This document shows positions 35,904-45,350 of a DNA stretch of 64,000 nt, in pieces (the stretch's first letter is position 1; the number at the start of each line of letters is the position of its first letter). The notes beneath the pieces were generated by a model. That model ran no database searches, was not told where the DNA came from, and saw only the letters and a program-made list of their open reading frames with translations. Source of the stretch: Arthrobacter crystallopoietes (GTDB lineage: Bacteria; Actinomycetota; Actinomycetes; Actinomycetales; Micrococcaceae); assembly GCF_002849715.1 (NCBI RefSeq), contig NZ_CP018863.1, forward strand, positions 2,046,001 to 2,110,000. The letters run 5' to 3'. Position numbers and translations under genes: made by a program.

Positions 35904-36701
35904 CTAGCGCACGGGCAGCTCGTCGCGGGAGCGGCTGCGCGTGGACAAGGGCTCCGAGGAGGGGAAATGCTGCTCCCGCCAGCCATCCCAGGCCTCCCGG
36001 AGGGCGGCCAGCGATTTGGCACCCAAGCCGTAGGTGGTAATCAGAACCTGCGTGCCGCCGTCGGGCCTTTCGTCCATAAGCTGGGGCATGGTGGCGAGGA
36101 TCAGCAGGCCGTCCCCGTGCTCGGCATAGGACTGGACCGTCAGCCCGAGCTGTGATTTCGTGCGGAACCAGACCTTCCCGCTGATCGATTCGCCCGTGCT
36201 CAGGGCTGCCTCGTACGGCTCGCCGGGCTCCGGCAGGTCCGTCAGGCCCAGGCTCTGCAGCAGGCCGCCTTCGGGTACGGAATCGGCCGAAAAGTACGTG
36301 GTCTGCCGCGGCGTGTTCGGGTGCCGTTCGAGCATGAAACGCAGCTGCTGCAGGAACGTGGTCCACCCCTCGGTGAGGTCCTTGTCCCAATGCGCCATTT
36401 CCGACGCCGGGTCCAGGAGTCCGCGTTCGAGTGTCAGCTGGACGCCGTCCTCCACCGGCTCGATGATGAACGTATCGCCATTGCCCAGGGTGAGCTTCTT
36501 GTGGTCAGGGCTTTCGACGGCGCCGGCAAAGTAGATCTCTTTGATCTCCTCATCGAGACCGTCCAGCTCCCAGCCGTGCCATTGCGCTAGCCGTTTCGGT
36601 TCGCGCAGCATGATCCATACCTGCTGGGCGTCTGCGTTGATGTGGACGCTGAGCTTGCGGGGACCAGATTCTGATTCTGTTTTCACAGCGCTATCCGTCA
36701 T
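35904..36701 (-). CDS. SRPBCC (AHSA1-type) domain protein, two-lobed
   Basis: A 265-residue protein. The first half is an AHSA1/START-like helix-grip domain: VHINADAQQVWIMLREPKRLAQWHGW, KKLTLGNGDTFIIEPVEDGVQLTLERG, and TEGWTTFLQQLRFMLERHP. The second half (about 145-255) is less conserved and could be a second degenerate copy ending in AALREAWDGWREQHF. Such proteins often sit in actinobacterial genomes without known partner; the function is unassigned. Confidence 0.8.
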   Translation of the reverse strand: MTDSAVKTESESGPRKLSVHINADAQQVWIMLREPKRLAQWHGWELDGLDEEIKEIYFAGAVESPDHKKLTLGNGDTFIIEPVEDGVQLTLERGLLDPASEMAHWDKDLTEGWTTFLQQLRFMLERHPNTPRQTTYFSADSVPEGGLLQSLGLTDLPEPGEPYEAALSTGESISGKVWFRTKSQLGLTVQSYAEHGDGLLILATMPQLMDERPDGGTQVLITTYGLGAKSLAALREAWDGWREQHFPSSEPLSTRSRSRDELPVR

Positions 36702-36758
36702 GAGGCCGACTTTACCCCCGGCCCCTTGGACCCGCCAGAGGTCTGGGCGGGCTGGAGA

Positions 36759-37661
36759 TCAGGGAGCGGTCAGCTTGCCGTTCAGTGCGCGGATGGCCAC
36801 CAATTCATTCGCGATGCGGCGGTCCAGTTCGGCCGGCTCCAGGGTCTCGGAACCGCCGTGGGTGCGCAGGTACATCAGGGTGGAAAGGCGTTCGACGCGC
36901 CACTCGTGCTCCGCCGACTGGTCGCCGGAGGCCATGGCCCGGTGGATTTCCGAGTCGTAGAGGTTGGGCTCGTTGAGCTGGCGCTGGCGGACCACGGCGT
37001 TCATCTTCGCGCGCAGCGGATCTTCCTCTTCCGCCTCGTCCGGGGCGCGCATGGCGTCGCCGAGCCGCTGCGACTCCTCGATGTCGCCGGCCTCATGGGT
37101 GATGTAGGCGGCGATCGCCAACGTGGACTGGATCCACTTCCAGCGGCCGAAGTTGCCGTCGAAGGGCAGATCCGTTACCAGCCGGCAGACATGGAGGGCG
37201 TTGTCCTCATCCGCCAGGTCGACGAACAGCCGGTGCGCCAGATCCCGCACATCCTGTAGGTTGCTGCCGGCCTTGGTGTTCAGCCCCTTGCTCAGGCGGG
37301 CCGCGAGGCGCTGGACCCTGATGTCCTTCGGATGGGCCCGCGCGGTGCCCACGATGACCGCCTCGGGCGTGCCCTCCTCGGCGGGGATCAGCTCAAGGTC
37401 GCTGTTGGTCAGGACGGTCGGAGCCTTCTGGAAGGGCCGTGTGGAGGCAACCCGGATGCTCGATCCGTGGGCGATACGCACCTGCGTCCCGTCGGCGAGC
37501 TTGGCGATCACCAGCGCCGGCGAGCCGAAATCATCCTTTTCGACGGCGGAGGACACCACCGCGGCCGATTGTTTTCCGCGCCGCCGCAGAAACATATGGC
37601 CCGGTTCAACCGCCTCAGCTTTGACATTATGGACGTATGTCTGTGGCTGTTGCTCGGTCAT
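36759..37661 (-). CDS. hypothetical protein, helical repeat C-terminus
   Basis: A 300-residue protein not confidently assigned. Residues about 15-80 form a small beta domain (GHMFLRRRGKQSAAVVSSAVEKDDFGSPALVIAKLADG region). Residues about 115-300 are all-helical and charged (LAARLSKGLNTKAG, LAIAAYITHEAGDIEESQRLGDAM, RRIANELVAIRALNGK), with a TPR-like flavour. No signal peptide or membrane helix. ATG 37661 is preceded by GGAGG at 8 nt; a TTG 15 nt upstream overlaps that SD. Confidence 0.75.
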   Translation of the reverse strand: MTEQQPQTYVHNVKAEAVEPGHMFLRRRGKQSAAVVSSAVEKDDFGSPALVIAKLADGTQVRIAHGSSIRVASTRPFQKAPTVLTNSDLELIPAEEGTPEAVIVGTARAHPKDIRVQRLAARLSKGLNTKAGSNLQDVRDLAHRLFVDLADEDNALHVCRLVTDLPFDGNFGRWKWIQSTLAIAAYITHEAGDIEESQRLGDAMRAPDEAEEEDPLRAKMNAVVRQRQLNEPNLYDSEIHRAMASGDQSAEHEWRVERLSTLMYLRTHGGSETLEPAELDRRIANELVAIRALNGKLTAP

Positions 37662-37840
37662 TGGGTGGTCCTCCAAAGCTCAGGGTCAAACCTCAGTATA
37701 TGAATTTGTTACCTCTCAAGCCGAAGTTGCGCCACGCCGGTAGCACGTGGCAGCAGCCGCACGTTAGGACGCGCGGCTGATGACGGCTGTGCCGGTCGAG
37801 CAGTTGGACCTTCCGCCGTCGTTATCTAGTTGAGCCGCGG

Positions 37841-38380
37841 TCAGCGGCACCAGCCGGCATGGGCCAGCGCATGGCGCAGCAGGTTGCCGCGCCCGCCGAC
37901 GAACTCCGACTGGACCTCCGAGCTCAGGGCGTCGTCCGGCGTCATCCAGGTCAGTTCCAGGGCATCCTGCCGTGGCTCGCACTCACCGGTAACGGGGATC
38001 AGGTAGGCCAGCGCGACACAGTGCTGGCGGTCATCCGTCATCCCGGTTTCCGATGGGGAGGGGAAGTACTCGGCCACGGTAAAGGGCACGGGGGAGGCTG
38101 GCAGTTGCGGGAACGCCAGCGGCCCAAGATCCTTTTCCAGATGCCGGATGAGCGCCGCACGGATGGTCTCCCGGTACATCACCCGACCCGAGACGAACGT
38201 GCGCACCATCTGTCCCTCGTCCGAGGCCTGCAGCAGGAGCCCGACTTCGGTTACGTAGCCGAGGGAGTCCAGCCGCACCGGAACAGCCTCCACATAGACC
38301 ATGGGCAAACGCTGCCGGGCCTCGTAGAGATCCTCTTCGGAGAGCCAGCCTGGATACGGGTCGGGAGTGCGAACATTCAT
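37841..38380 (-). CDS. NUDIX-like family protein (DUF4916 type)
   Basis: A 179-residue protein of a diverged NUDIX family: PGWLSEEDLYEARQRLPMVYVEAVPVRL, then SDEGQMVRTFVSGRVMYRETIRAALIRHLEKDLG. The latter aligns with a Nudix box in which the REUXEE signature is reduced (RAALIRHLEKDLG), so pyrophosphohydrolase activity is uncertain. ATG 38380 is used; the upstream in-frame extension is low-complexity. The 163 bp upstream towards 37661 hold no gene and one CCGCCGTCGTTAT motif. Confidence 0.78.
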   Translation of the reverse strand: MNVRTPDPYPGWLSEEDLYEARQRLPMVYVEAVPVRLDSLGYVTEVGLLLQASDEGQMVRTFVSGRVMYRETIRAALIRHLEKDLGPLAFPQLPASPVPFTVAEYFPSPSETGMTDDRQHCVALAYLIPVTGECEPRQDALELTWMTPDDALSSEVQSEFVGGRGNLLRHALAHAGWCR

Positions 38381-38460
38381 GTACTTGTTGTACCGCACGG
38401 CTGATGCGCCCGTCACGCGGGACCAGCCGGGAGGGGTCGGGTTTTCCGCAGAGCGTAAGT

Positions 38461-39228
38461 TCAGGCCCGGGGTGCGGTTGCCTCGCGAATGCTGATGTTC
38501 CGGCCGCCTGCGCTGGTAGCACCTCCAGCGGCGTCGGGGTCCGGCACGAAGAGGACGCGGGCGCCGGCGTCGTCCTCCGCCAGCCGAGCCTGGATCCCGG
38601 CCGAAGCCAGCCTGTCGCGCAGAACCTCGAGCCCGCCGTCGTACTCGAAGCCGAGGGCAATCCCGGCGGCAGCGCCCTGCTGAACCGTGATGATCCCGCC
38701 GTTCTTGGCGGCGAAATCAACCCGGCCCACGTCGGTCAGGTCCCAGTCCACATGGCCGGATTCGTTCCGGCCGCCAGCCCGTGCCGCGGAGGGCCGGCGG
38801 GCACCGATATCCGCGAGCACCTTGGCCGCCGTGGGCAGCTCGGTGGTGGTCCACACCGCGGCTACCGTCAGCGACGGATCCGCGTCATGCGGTTCGGCCG
38901 CCTCGTTGGCGCGGTCCACCAGGAACACGGTGCCCTCCGGCGAAGTGACCTTCACACTGCCGCCGTGGTCTGCCGAGAAGGGCTCGGCCCGCGTCCCGGC
39001 CTCCTCGGTCCGGCGGCGGAATTCCTCCAGGTCCCGTGCCTCGAAGCCGAGCGAGGTGACGCCGTCGTCGGGCCCCGCGGGCATGGCGTGGACCGCGAGC
39101 CGCCCGTGACCGGCGTCGAACTCCATCCAGGTCCCGTAGTCGGCGGTGACGGCGAGCCCGAGCGCGGTCAGCAGTTCCTTGTACTCGTGCATGCGGGAGG
39201 TGTAGTGGACGGGGCGGACTCGCAGCAT
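38461..39228 (-). CDS. VOC-fold protein, two modules
   Basis: A 255-residue protein with two vicinal-oxygen-chelate halves. First half: LRVRPVHYTSRMHEYKELLTALGLAV and GVTSLGFEARDLEEFRRR plus SPEGTVFLVDRA. Second half: VAAVWTTTELPTAAKVLADIGARR and LGFEYDGGLEVLRDRLASAGI plus FVPDPDA. Probably a glyoxalase-type or antibiotic-sequestering relative; no substrate can be named. Confidence 0.83.
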   Translation of the reverse strand: MLRVRPVHYTSRMHEYKELLTALGLAVTADYGTWMEFDAGHGRLAVHAMPAGPDDGVTSLGFEARDLEEFRRRTEEAGTRAEPFSADHGGSVKVTSPEGTVFLVDRANEAAEPHDADPSLTVAAVWTTTELPTAAKVLADIGARRPSAARAGGRNESGHVDWDLTDVGRVDFAAKNGGIITVQQGAAAGIALGFEYDGGLEVLRDRLASAGIQARLAEDDAGARVLFVPDPDAAGGATSAGGRNISIREATAPRA

Positions 39229-39299
39229 TTTTGTCTCCTCGGTAGCGGCCTCTTCCCAGAGTATGGCGCGGCGGCCGGTTGCGCGGCTAGTGTTTGCGC

Positions 39300-39896
39300 A
39301 TGGCCGCCGAACTCCCCGAACTGCTGCTGCCCGACGCCGCCGCCTGGCGCGACTGGCTGCAGGAGCACCATGACAGCTCGCCCGGCGTGTGGCTCGTGCT
39401 GCACAAGAAAGGCGGAACCGTCACCACTCTCGACTATGCCGGCGCGCTCGAAGAGGCGCTGTGTTTCGGCTGGATCGATGGGCAGGCCAAGCGGCGCGAC
39501 GCGGAGAGTTCCTTCCAGCGGTTCAGCCCACGAAGCAAACGCAGCATCTGGTCGCTGCGCAACGTGGCGCGGATCGAGCAGCTGGAGGCGGCAGGAAAAA
39601 TGCACGACGCCGGACGCGCGGCGGTCGCGGCGGCGCAGGCCGATGGGCGGTGGGACAAGGCCTATGCCGGACCCGCGACGGCTGAAGTGCCCGAGGATCT
39701 CGCCGCGGCGATCGCTGCCGTGCCCCGGGCGCAGGCCATGTTCGACGTGCTGACCTCGCAGAACCGGTTCGCGCTGATCTTCCGGCTCAGCCAGCTCAAG
39801 ACCGAGGATGCCCGCCGCAAGAAGATCGCAGGTTTCGTGGAGATGCTGGCCCGGCACGAGGCGCCGTACCCGCAGAAGAAGAAGCCTGCTGAATAG
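39300..39896 (+). CDS. YdeI/OmpD-associated family protein
   Basis: A 198-residue protein of the bacteriocin-protection YdeI/OmdA family: the N-terminal LPDAAAWRDWLQEHHDSSPGVWLVLHKKG, the FGWIDGQAKRRDAESSFQRFSPRSKRSIWS core and the C-terminal helical part ending APYPQKKKPAE. The family is linked to peptide/antibiotic stress in enterobacteria; the biochemical role is unknown. ATG 39300 is preferred to a TTG 6 nt upstream. Confidence 0.85.
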   Translation: MAAELPELLLPDAAAWRDWLQEHHDSSPGVWLVLHKKGGTVTTLDYAGALEEALCFGWIDGQAKRRDAESSFQRFSPRSKRSIWSLRNVARIEQLEAAGKMHDAGRAAVAAAQADGRWDKAYAGPATAEVPEDLAAAIAAVPRAQAMFDVLTSQNRFALIFRLSQLKTEDARRKKIAGFVEMLARHEAPYPQKKKPAE

Positions 39897-39902
39897 TTGA
39901 GT

Positions 39903-39948
39903 GGCGAGAACACGGGCGGCCGAGCGTTCCAGCGCCCCTGTTCTCGCC
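39903..39948. terminator. bidirectional hairpin terminator
   Basis: GGCGAGAACA (39903-39912) pairs with TGTTCTCGCC (39939-39948), extended by CGGGCG/CGCCCC inside. It lies between the convergent YdeI-like gene and the iron transporter operon. Confidence 0.8.
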
Positions 39949-39980
39949 AGGCAACCTGGCGCGGGCCCGCAACGGCCCGT

Positions 39981-41078
39981 TCAGGACGCCGGGAAGGCCA
40001 CGCCCTCGCCGATCACGCGCAGGAACAGTTCCGAGCCGGGCTTGGCCAGCGTCGCGTTCCAGTGGCGGATGGTGATGGTCTCCCCGCGCTGCCTGTTTCC
40101 CTGCGCATCCCGGGGCCCGTGCAGTTCCAGCCGCACCGTCACCTCGGGCCCGAAGAAGTCCGTCTCCAGCACGGTGCCGCGGATAGGGCCGCCGTCGGAA
40201 ATGCGGATCTGCTCCGGGCGCAGCATCAGGTGCACCTTCCCCTGGCACGTTGGCCGGCGGACTGGGATACCGCCAAGCGCGCAGGTGGCCAGGGAACCCT
40301 GCAGTTCCGCGTTGAGGATGACCGCATCGCCCAGGAACTCTGCCGTCTCCCGGTCTGCGGGCCGCGTGTAAACCACAAAGGGGTTGCCGATCTGGGCCAG
40401 GATGCCGCGGCGCATCACCGCCACCTGATCCGCGAAGGAGAGCGCCTCGGCCTGGTCGTGCGTGACGAGAATGGTGGTCACCCCGGCGGCGGCGAGGGTG
40501 CGAGCCACCGCCTTGCGGGTGGCTACCCGGAGACCGGCGTCCAAGGCACTGAACGGTTCGTCCAGCAGCATCAGTTCCGGCTCGCGGGCCAGCGCCCGGG
40601 CCAGGGCGACGCGCTGCTGCTGGCCGCCGGAAAGCTCGTCCGGCCGGCGCCCGGCGTACCCGGGTTCCAGCGAGACCATGTCCAGTAGTTCCGCGATCCG
40701 GCCCTCCACCGCAGCCTTGGAGCCGAACCGCTTCTTCTCCAGTCCGAAGGCGATGTTCCGCCCCACGCTCAGATGCGGGAACAGCGCTCCGTCCTGCGCC
40801 ACATAGCCCACGTTCCGCCGGTGCGCGGGGACCAGTCTGCCGCCGTTGGCCACCGCCTCGCCGTCGAGCGTGATGGAGCCGGAGTCCGGTGCCTCGAAGC
40901 CGGCAATCAGCCGCAGCAGCGTAGTCTTGCCGCTGCCCGAGGGGCCCACGATCGCCGTCGTAATTCCGCGGTGAACGGACAGGCTGACGCCACGGAGTAC
41001 GGACGTGTCGCCAAAGGACTTGGTGACGGCGTCGATGACCAGGTGGCCCTTCGGCGCCGGAGCGTCAGCAGGGCTCAT
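39981..41078 (-). CDS. iron(III) ABC transporter ATP-binding protein (FbpC type)
   Basis: A 365-residue ABC ATPase. Walker A GPSGSGKTT near residue 45, Q-loop VAQDGALFPHLSV, signature LSGGQQQR, Walker B LMLLDEPFSALD and H-loop VTHDQAEAL, followed by a C-terminal TOBE-like regulatory domain (LMLRPEQIRIS). It powers ferric-iron import with the adjacent permease and binding protein. ATG 41078 has GGAAGGA at good spacing; an ATG at 41102 overlapping the permease stop (ATGA) is an alternative adding 8 residues. Confidence 0.93.
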   Translation of the reverse strand: MSPADAPAPKGHLVIDAVTKSFGDTSVLRGVSLSVHRGITTAIVGPSGSGKTTLLRLIAGFEAPDSGSITLDGEAVANGGRLVPAHRRNVGYVAQDGALFPHLSVGRNIAFGLEKKRFGSKAAVEGRIAELLDMVSLEPGYAGRRPDELSGGQQQRVALARALAREPELMLLDEPFSALDAGLRVATRKAVARTLAAAGVTTILVTHDQAEALSFADQVAVMRRGILAQIGNPFVVYTRPADRETAEFLGDAVILNAELQGSLATCALGGIPVRRPTCQGKVHLMLRPEQIRISDGGPIRGTVLETDFFGPEVTVRLELHGPRDAQGNRQRGETITIRHWNATLAKPGSELFLRVIGEGVAFPAS

Positions 41079-41098
41079 GAGCGGGTCCTTCCACAAGG

Positions 41099-42844
41099 TC
41101 ATTGGCCGGCCGCCTTCTGCGACTGGGTGTAGAGCAGGTAGGTCATCGGCAGCGAGAGCAGGATCAGGATCAGCGCGTACGGAGCGGCGCCGGTGTAGTC
41201 GATCTCCGAACTCAGCGCCCAGAAGCGCGTGGCCAGCGTGTTCACACCCGTGGGCGCGAGCAGCAGGGTGGCCGTCAGCTCGTTGGCGATGCCCAGGAAA
41301 ACCAGTGCGGCTCCGCCGGCGGCAGCGGGGGCAGTCAGGCGCAGGGTCACCCGGAGGAACGTCTTGAACGGCGGACTGCCCAGCGACTGTGCCGCCTCTT
41401 CGAGCTCCTGCGGCGCCTGCGCCAATCCGGCCCGCAGGTTCACCAGCGCCCGGGGCAGGAACAGCAGGACGTAGGCGGCAATGACCAGCGGCACCGTTTG
41501 GTACAGCGGCCGCGCGACGTTGATCGCCACGGTGATGAACGCCAGCGCCACCACAATGCCGGGCAGCGAGGACGTGATGTAGTTGGTGCTCTCCAGCTTG
41601 GTGAACCAGCCCGGATACCGCACGGCGAGCCACGCCACAGGGAAGGCCAGCACTACGGTCAGCAGCGCGCCGGCCAGTCCGAAGCCGAGGGTCTGCAGCA
41701 GTGTCTCGCCGATCACCGGCAGGTCCCAGATTCCGGCTCCGCCGGCCAGCAGCCAGCGCACGATGTTGCCCAGCGGCACCCCGAGCGCCAGCACCGCCAG
41801 GGCCAACACACCAACGACGGCGGCAATCCTGTACCGTCCAAGCGGCAGGGCAGGCGGGCGGCTGGCTACCCCGGAACCCAGGCGGGCATACCGGGCGTTG
41901 CCGCGCAGGCGGGATTCGGCCAGCAGCATCAGCAGGCAGATGAAGACCAGCACGCTGGCGAGCATGTTGGCGGCCGCGCCGTTGAAGGTGGACTGGTACT
42001 GCTCCATGATCGCGGTGGTGAAGGTGGCGAACCGGATCATCGAAAACGCGCCGAACTCGGCCAGCAGGTGCAGGCCCACCAGCAAGGAGCCGCCGGTGAT
42101 CGGCAGCCAGAGCTGGGGCAGGACCACGCGGAAAAAGGTGCGCCAGCGTCCCAGCCCGAGCGACGCCGCGGACTGCTCGAGCGCGGGATCCATCCGGCGC
42201 AGGGCCGCGGCCGCGGGAATGTAGACCAGCGGGTAATAGGAGAGCACCGAAATCAGCGTGCCGCCGCCGATCCCGCCCAGCGACGGAATGGTGCTGACCC
42301 AGGCGTAACTGTTGACGAACGCGGGCACGGCCAGCGGCGCGGCGAGCACCAGGGACCAGAACCTCGCGCCGGGCAGCTGCGTCCGCTCCACCAGCCAGGC
42401 CGCCGCGATCCCGATCACGATGCACAGCGGCACCGCGGCCAGCACCAGCGCCACAGTGTTGAACAGCAGTTCGCCCACGCGGGGCCGGAAGATCAGCGCC
42501 GCGGCCGTCTCCCAGCCGGTGGCCACCGTCATCACGATGACAAAGCCCAGCGGCACCAGGGTCGCCAGCGAAATAACGACGGCGGCCGCTACCGTTCCGT
42601 ACGGCGGCCGCGCACCGCTGCGCCTGCGCCGGAGAGGGCCCCGAACCGGAGGTCGCGGGCCGGGCGGTGTGGGGCCGGACGGAACGATGCGGGGTAACGC
42701 AACGCTGGGCGCAGCCGTGCCAGACGGAGCAGCGCCCGGTGGAGCAGCGTCGGTCAGCTCACCCGGAACGTCTACAGCGGGCGCGCCGGTAGCCGGGACC
42801 GCAGGGCCCCGGCTACCGGTGGACGTTCGTGGATGAACCGACAT
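41099..42844 (-). CDS. iron(III) ABC transporter permease (FbpB type, duplicated)
   Basis: A 581-residue double permease with two repeated six-helix halves. Each half has an EAA loop: SAASLGLGRWRTFFRVVLPQLW in the first and EAAQSLGSPPFKTFLRVTLRL in the second. A cytoplasmic N-terminal region of about 75 residues is Pro/Ala/Gly-rich and disordered-looking, unusual in this family. It sits 8 bp after the binding-protein gene. Confidence 0.93.
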   Translation of the reverse strand: MSVHPRTSTGSRGPAVPATGAPAVDVPGELTDAAPPGAAPSGTAAPSVALPRIVPSGPTPPGPRPPVRGPLRRRRSGARPPYGTVAAAVVISLATLVPLGFVIVMTVATGWETAAALIFRPRVGELLFNTVALVLAAVPLCIVIGIAAAWLVERTQLPGARFWSLVLAAPLAVPAFVNSYAWVSTIPSLGGIGGGTLISVLSYYPLVYIPAAAALRRMDPALEQSAASLGLGRWRTFFRVVLPQLWLPITGGSLLVGLHLLAEFGAFSMIRFATFTTAIMEQYQSTFNGAAANMLASVLVFICLLMLLAESRLRGNARYARLGSGVASRPPALPLGRYRIAAVVGVLALAVLALGVPLGNIVRWLLAGGAGIWDLPVIGETLLQTLGFGLAGALLTVVLAFPVAWLAVRYPGWFTKLESTNYITSSLPGIVVALAFITVAINVARPLYQTVPLVIAAYVLLFLPRALVNLRAGLAQAPQELEEAAQSLGSPPFKTFLRVTLRLTAPAAAGGAALVFLGIANELTATLLLAPTGVNTLATRFWALSSEIDYTGAAPYALILILLSLPMTYLLYTQSQKAAGQ

Positions 42845-42852
42845 GGGCAGTT

Positions 42853-43902
42853 CTACAGCAGGCCAGCATCCGTCATGAGCTCGACAACCTTCTGGCTGTT
42901 CAGCTTGGCGGCGTCGACGGAGGGAGCTGCGAGCTCCTCGAGGGGGACGAGTCCGTCGCGCGGGGTGACGTCCTTGCCCACCGGGTACTCGTAGTCGCTA
43001 CCGGTGGCCAGCGACTCCTGGCCCTGCTTGGAAGTGATGAACTCCAGGAACTGCATCGCCTCTTCCGGGTGCTTGGAGGATTTCAGGACCCCGCCGCCGG
43101 AGACGCTGACAAAGGCGCCCGGATCCTGGTTCTTGAAGTAGTGCGGGGCGACATTGCCGGAGTTCTCCGCCGTCTCGGCCTGGTCCGCGGTGTAGTAGTA
43201 GTGGTAGATGACGGCGCCGTCGACCTCCCCGGTGTTGACGGCCTTCATGGCAGCGCCGTTCTTCGGGTAGGCCTTGGCGTTCTCCTTCATGGCCTTGAGC
43301 CATTCTGCGGTGGCCTCTTCGCCCTCAAGCTCCAGCATGGCGGAGACGATGGCCTGGAAGTCCGCTCCGCCCGGAGCCGCTCCCCACTTTCCGGCCCACT
43401 TCTCATCGGCCAGATCCATGATCGACGCCGGCAGATCGGCTTCCTTCACGGCGTCCTTGTTGTAGACAAAGACCGTGGACCGCGCGGCGACGCCCGACCA
43501 CTTGTTCGACGACGGCCGGTACTGTTCGGGCACGTTCTCCTGCACTGTGGACGAGATGTCGGCAAAGAGACCGGCGTTTTCCACCTGCGTCATGGCCGGT
43601 GAATTCTCGGTGATGAAGACATCGGCGGGAGAGGCCTCCCCCTCGGCGATGATCTGGTTGCTCATCTCGGTGTCCTTGCCCTGGCGGACGTTGACCTTGA
43701 TGCCGGTCTCGGCCTCGAACGCGTCCACCCAGGCCTGGGTCATCGATTCGTGCTGGGCGTTGTAGACGGTGATTTCACCGGCTGCGGCCGCGGTAGATCC
43801 TTCGGGGGCCGGCGACGCGGAACCGGAGCCACAGGCGGACAGAGTCAGTGCAGCGGCGGCGACGATGGCGGCTGCTGAAAGCTGCGGAAATCGGATCTTC
43901 AT
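42853..43902 (-). CDS. iron(III) ABC transporter substrate-binding lipoprotein
   Basis: A 349-residue extracytoplasmic binding protein with a lipoprotein signal (lipobox LSAC, Cys24). The mature part is FbpA-like: EITVYNAQHESMTQAWVDAFEAETGIKVNVRQG (split), and the iron-site tyrosines in AVIYHYYYTADQ. It captures ferric ion, possibly chelated, for the downstream permease and ATPase. ATG 43902 is preceded by AAAGG. A DtxR/IdeR box lies 64-82 bp upstream, predicting induction on iron limitation. Confidence 0.93.
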   Translation of the reverse strand: MKIRFPQLSAAAIVAAAALTLSACGSGSASPAPEGSTAAAAGEITVYNAQHESMTQAWVDAFEAETGIKVNVRQGKDTEMSNQIIAEGEASPADVFITENSPAMTQVENAGLFADISSTVQENVPEQYRPSSNKWSGVAARSTVFVYNKDAVKEADLPASIMDLADEKWAGKWGAAPGGADFQAIVSAMLELEGEEATAEWLKAMKENAKAYPKNGAAMKAVNTGEVDGAVIYHYYYTADQAETAENSGNVAPHYFKNQDPGAFVSVSGGGVLKSSKHPEEAMQFLEFITSKQGQESLATGSDYEYPVGKDVTPRDGLVPLEELAAPSVDAAKLNSQKVVELMTDAGLL

Positions 43903-43965
43903 GGAGAACCTTTCAGGAAAATGAGGACCGGGCGCGGTCCCCACCGCAGTACCCGGAAAAGAAGC

Positions 43966-43984
43966 TTAGGTAAGGCTTAGCTCA
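43966..43984. promoter_or_regulatory. DtxR/IdeR iron box
   Basis: TTAGGTAAGGCTTAGCTCA matches the 19-bp consensus TTAGGTTAGGCTAACCTAA at 15 positions. It precedes the iron transporter operon, so Fe(II)-loaded IdeR/DtxR should repress it. Confidence 0.85.
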
Positions 43985-44071
43985 CCTGTGCTCAGTCATT
44001 GTGGCAGAAGCCAGCGTAAATCAGCAACGCTTTTGTGACTTATTGTCGAAACACAACAACGACGCCGGTTG

Positions 44072-45223
44072 TCAGGCGACGGAGGCGGCGGCTTCGAGCG
44101 TCATCCAAGCCTGCAGCTGGGTGGAAAGCTGCACGCGCTCGCCCGGGGGATAGGTGGTCTTGGCCGGCAGGGCCGGATCCTTGGAAAACACCAGCACTTC
44201 CCACGTACGGTGGTTCTCCAGCCGGCGGCCGGACCAGAACGCCCCGGCGGTGTTGGCTACCAGCAGGCGTGCCTGCTCCCGGACATCGGCGGGCAGCCGC
44301 TCCGAGTTGGCCGCAACGGCCAGGTAGCGCGCCAGGATCCCGGTGAACAGTCCGCCGTCGCCGTCGCTGTGGGTGCGCAGCACGGGCAGGCCGTCATGGT
44401 CCGTAGTGAGCCCCGCGGCCACCGCCTTGATCAGGTCCGCGGCACGCTGCAGGTCCGCATCCCGGCCCAGTTCCAGCAGCGCCGCCAGCACCGGGCCCTG
44501 GTTGTAGCTGTAGATGTCCGGCACCAGCACCGGCTCTCCGTTCACAATACGTAGCCCGTCCTGGTACAGCCCGGAAGCGCCGTCGTAAAGCTTGTCGTCC
44601 AGCCAGTCCAGCAGGGCCGCCGCGCGGTCCGTCTGGCCGATGCGGGCAAAGTGGAGGGCTGCCGGGGCCGTGGCAGGGGTGTTCTTAAAATCGCGCTTCG
44701 TGTTCCAGAACAGGCCGCCGCCCAGGTCCGCGGTATGGGCGGATTCCAGTGCCGGCAGCAAGGCGCGGGCAGCGGCCCGGTTGCGGAACCGCGGCTTGCC
44801 CGCCGCAGCGGCCAGCGAGTCCAGGCGCCCGACGGCCAGCGCCAGCCAGGCCATGTCGTCATAGTAGGAGTTGGTGAACCGGAAGCAGTTGCGCCACTTG
44901 ATGCTGCGCAGCAGGCGCGCCCCGAGCTGGCCGGCGCTGACGCCGAACCCGCCGTCGTAATGCTGCTGGCGTTCGAGTTCGCGCCGGCCGGCATCCACCA
45001 GGCAGTCCAGATAGTGCGCCTGCCACCAGTAATGCCACGGCCCGACCAGCGGCAGATAGTTCTGCCGCGGCCTGGCTACCGCACCGAGGTGGGTGAACGG
45101 AAGGCCCAGCAGGCGCTGGCCGAAGTGCCGGATGACAGCGGCGGCGGCCTCGTCCGCCCGGCCGGCGGCGAATCTGGGCGGGGGCGGGTGTTCGCCGGGA
45201 AGCTTGCTGGACTCTGCGACCAT
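44072..45223 (-). CDS. glycoside hydrolase family 76 (alpha-1,6-mannanase type)
   Basis: A 383-residue (alpha/alpha)6-barrel enzyme. The GH76 catalytic Asp pair is in NSYYDDMAWLALA (Asp122-Asp123). Family sequence also includes HYWWQAHYLDCLVDA and GGLFWNTKRDFKNTPATAPAALHFA. No signal peptide is seen, so the enzyme may be cytoplasmic or exported otherwise. GH76 acts on alpha-1,6-mannan backbones such as those in fungal and actinobacterial envelopes. It stands alone between the iron box region and a divergent dehydrogenase gene. Confidence 0.9.
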   Translation of the reverse strand: MVAESSKLPGEHPPPPRFAAGRADEAAAAVIRHFGQRLLGLPFTHLGAVARPRQNYLPLVGPWHYWWQAHYLDCLVDAGRRELERQQHYDGGFGVSAGQLGARLLRSIKWRNCFRFTNSYYDDMAWLALAVGRLDSLAAAAGKPRFRNRAAARALLPALESAHTADLGGGLFWNTKRDFKNTPATAPAALHFARIGQTDRAAALLDWLDDKLYDGASGLYQDGLRIVNGEPVLVPDIYSYNQGPVLAALLELGRDADLQRAADLIKAVAAGLTTDHDGLPVLRTHSDGDGGLFTGILARYLAVAANSERLPADVREQARLLVANTAGAFWSGRRLENHRTWEVLVFSKDPALPAKTTYPPGERVQLSTQLQAWMTLEAAASVA

Positions 45224-45350
45224 CTGACCAGCGTAACCGTCCGGGTCCGGGTAATCACGGAAGGCGTTTTGCCCAGTAGGCGGTCGGCCGAATGCGCTGT
45301 GCGCCGGACCACACTAGGCTGGCGGAAAGGATTCATGACAGGAGGATCAC

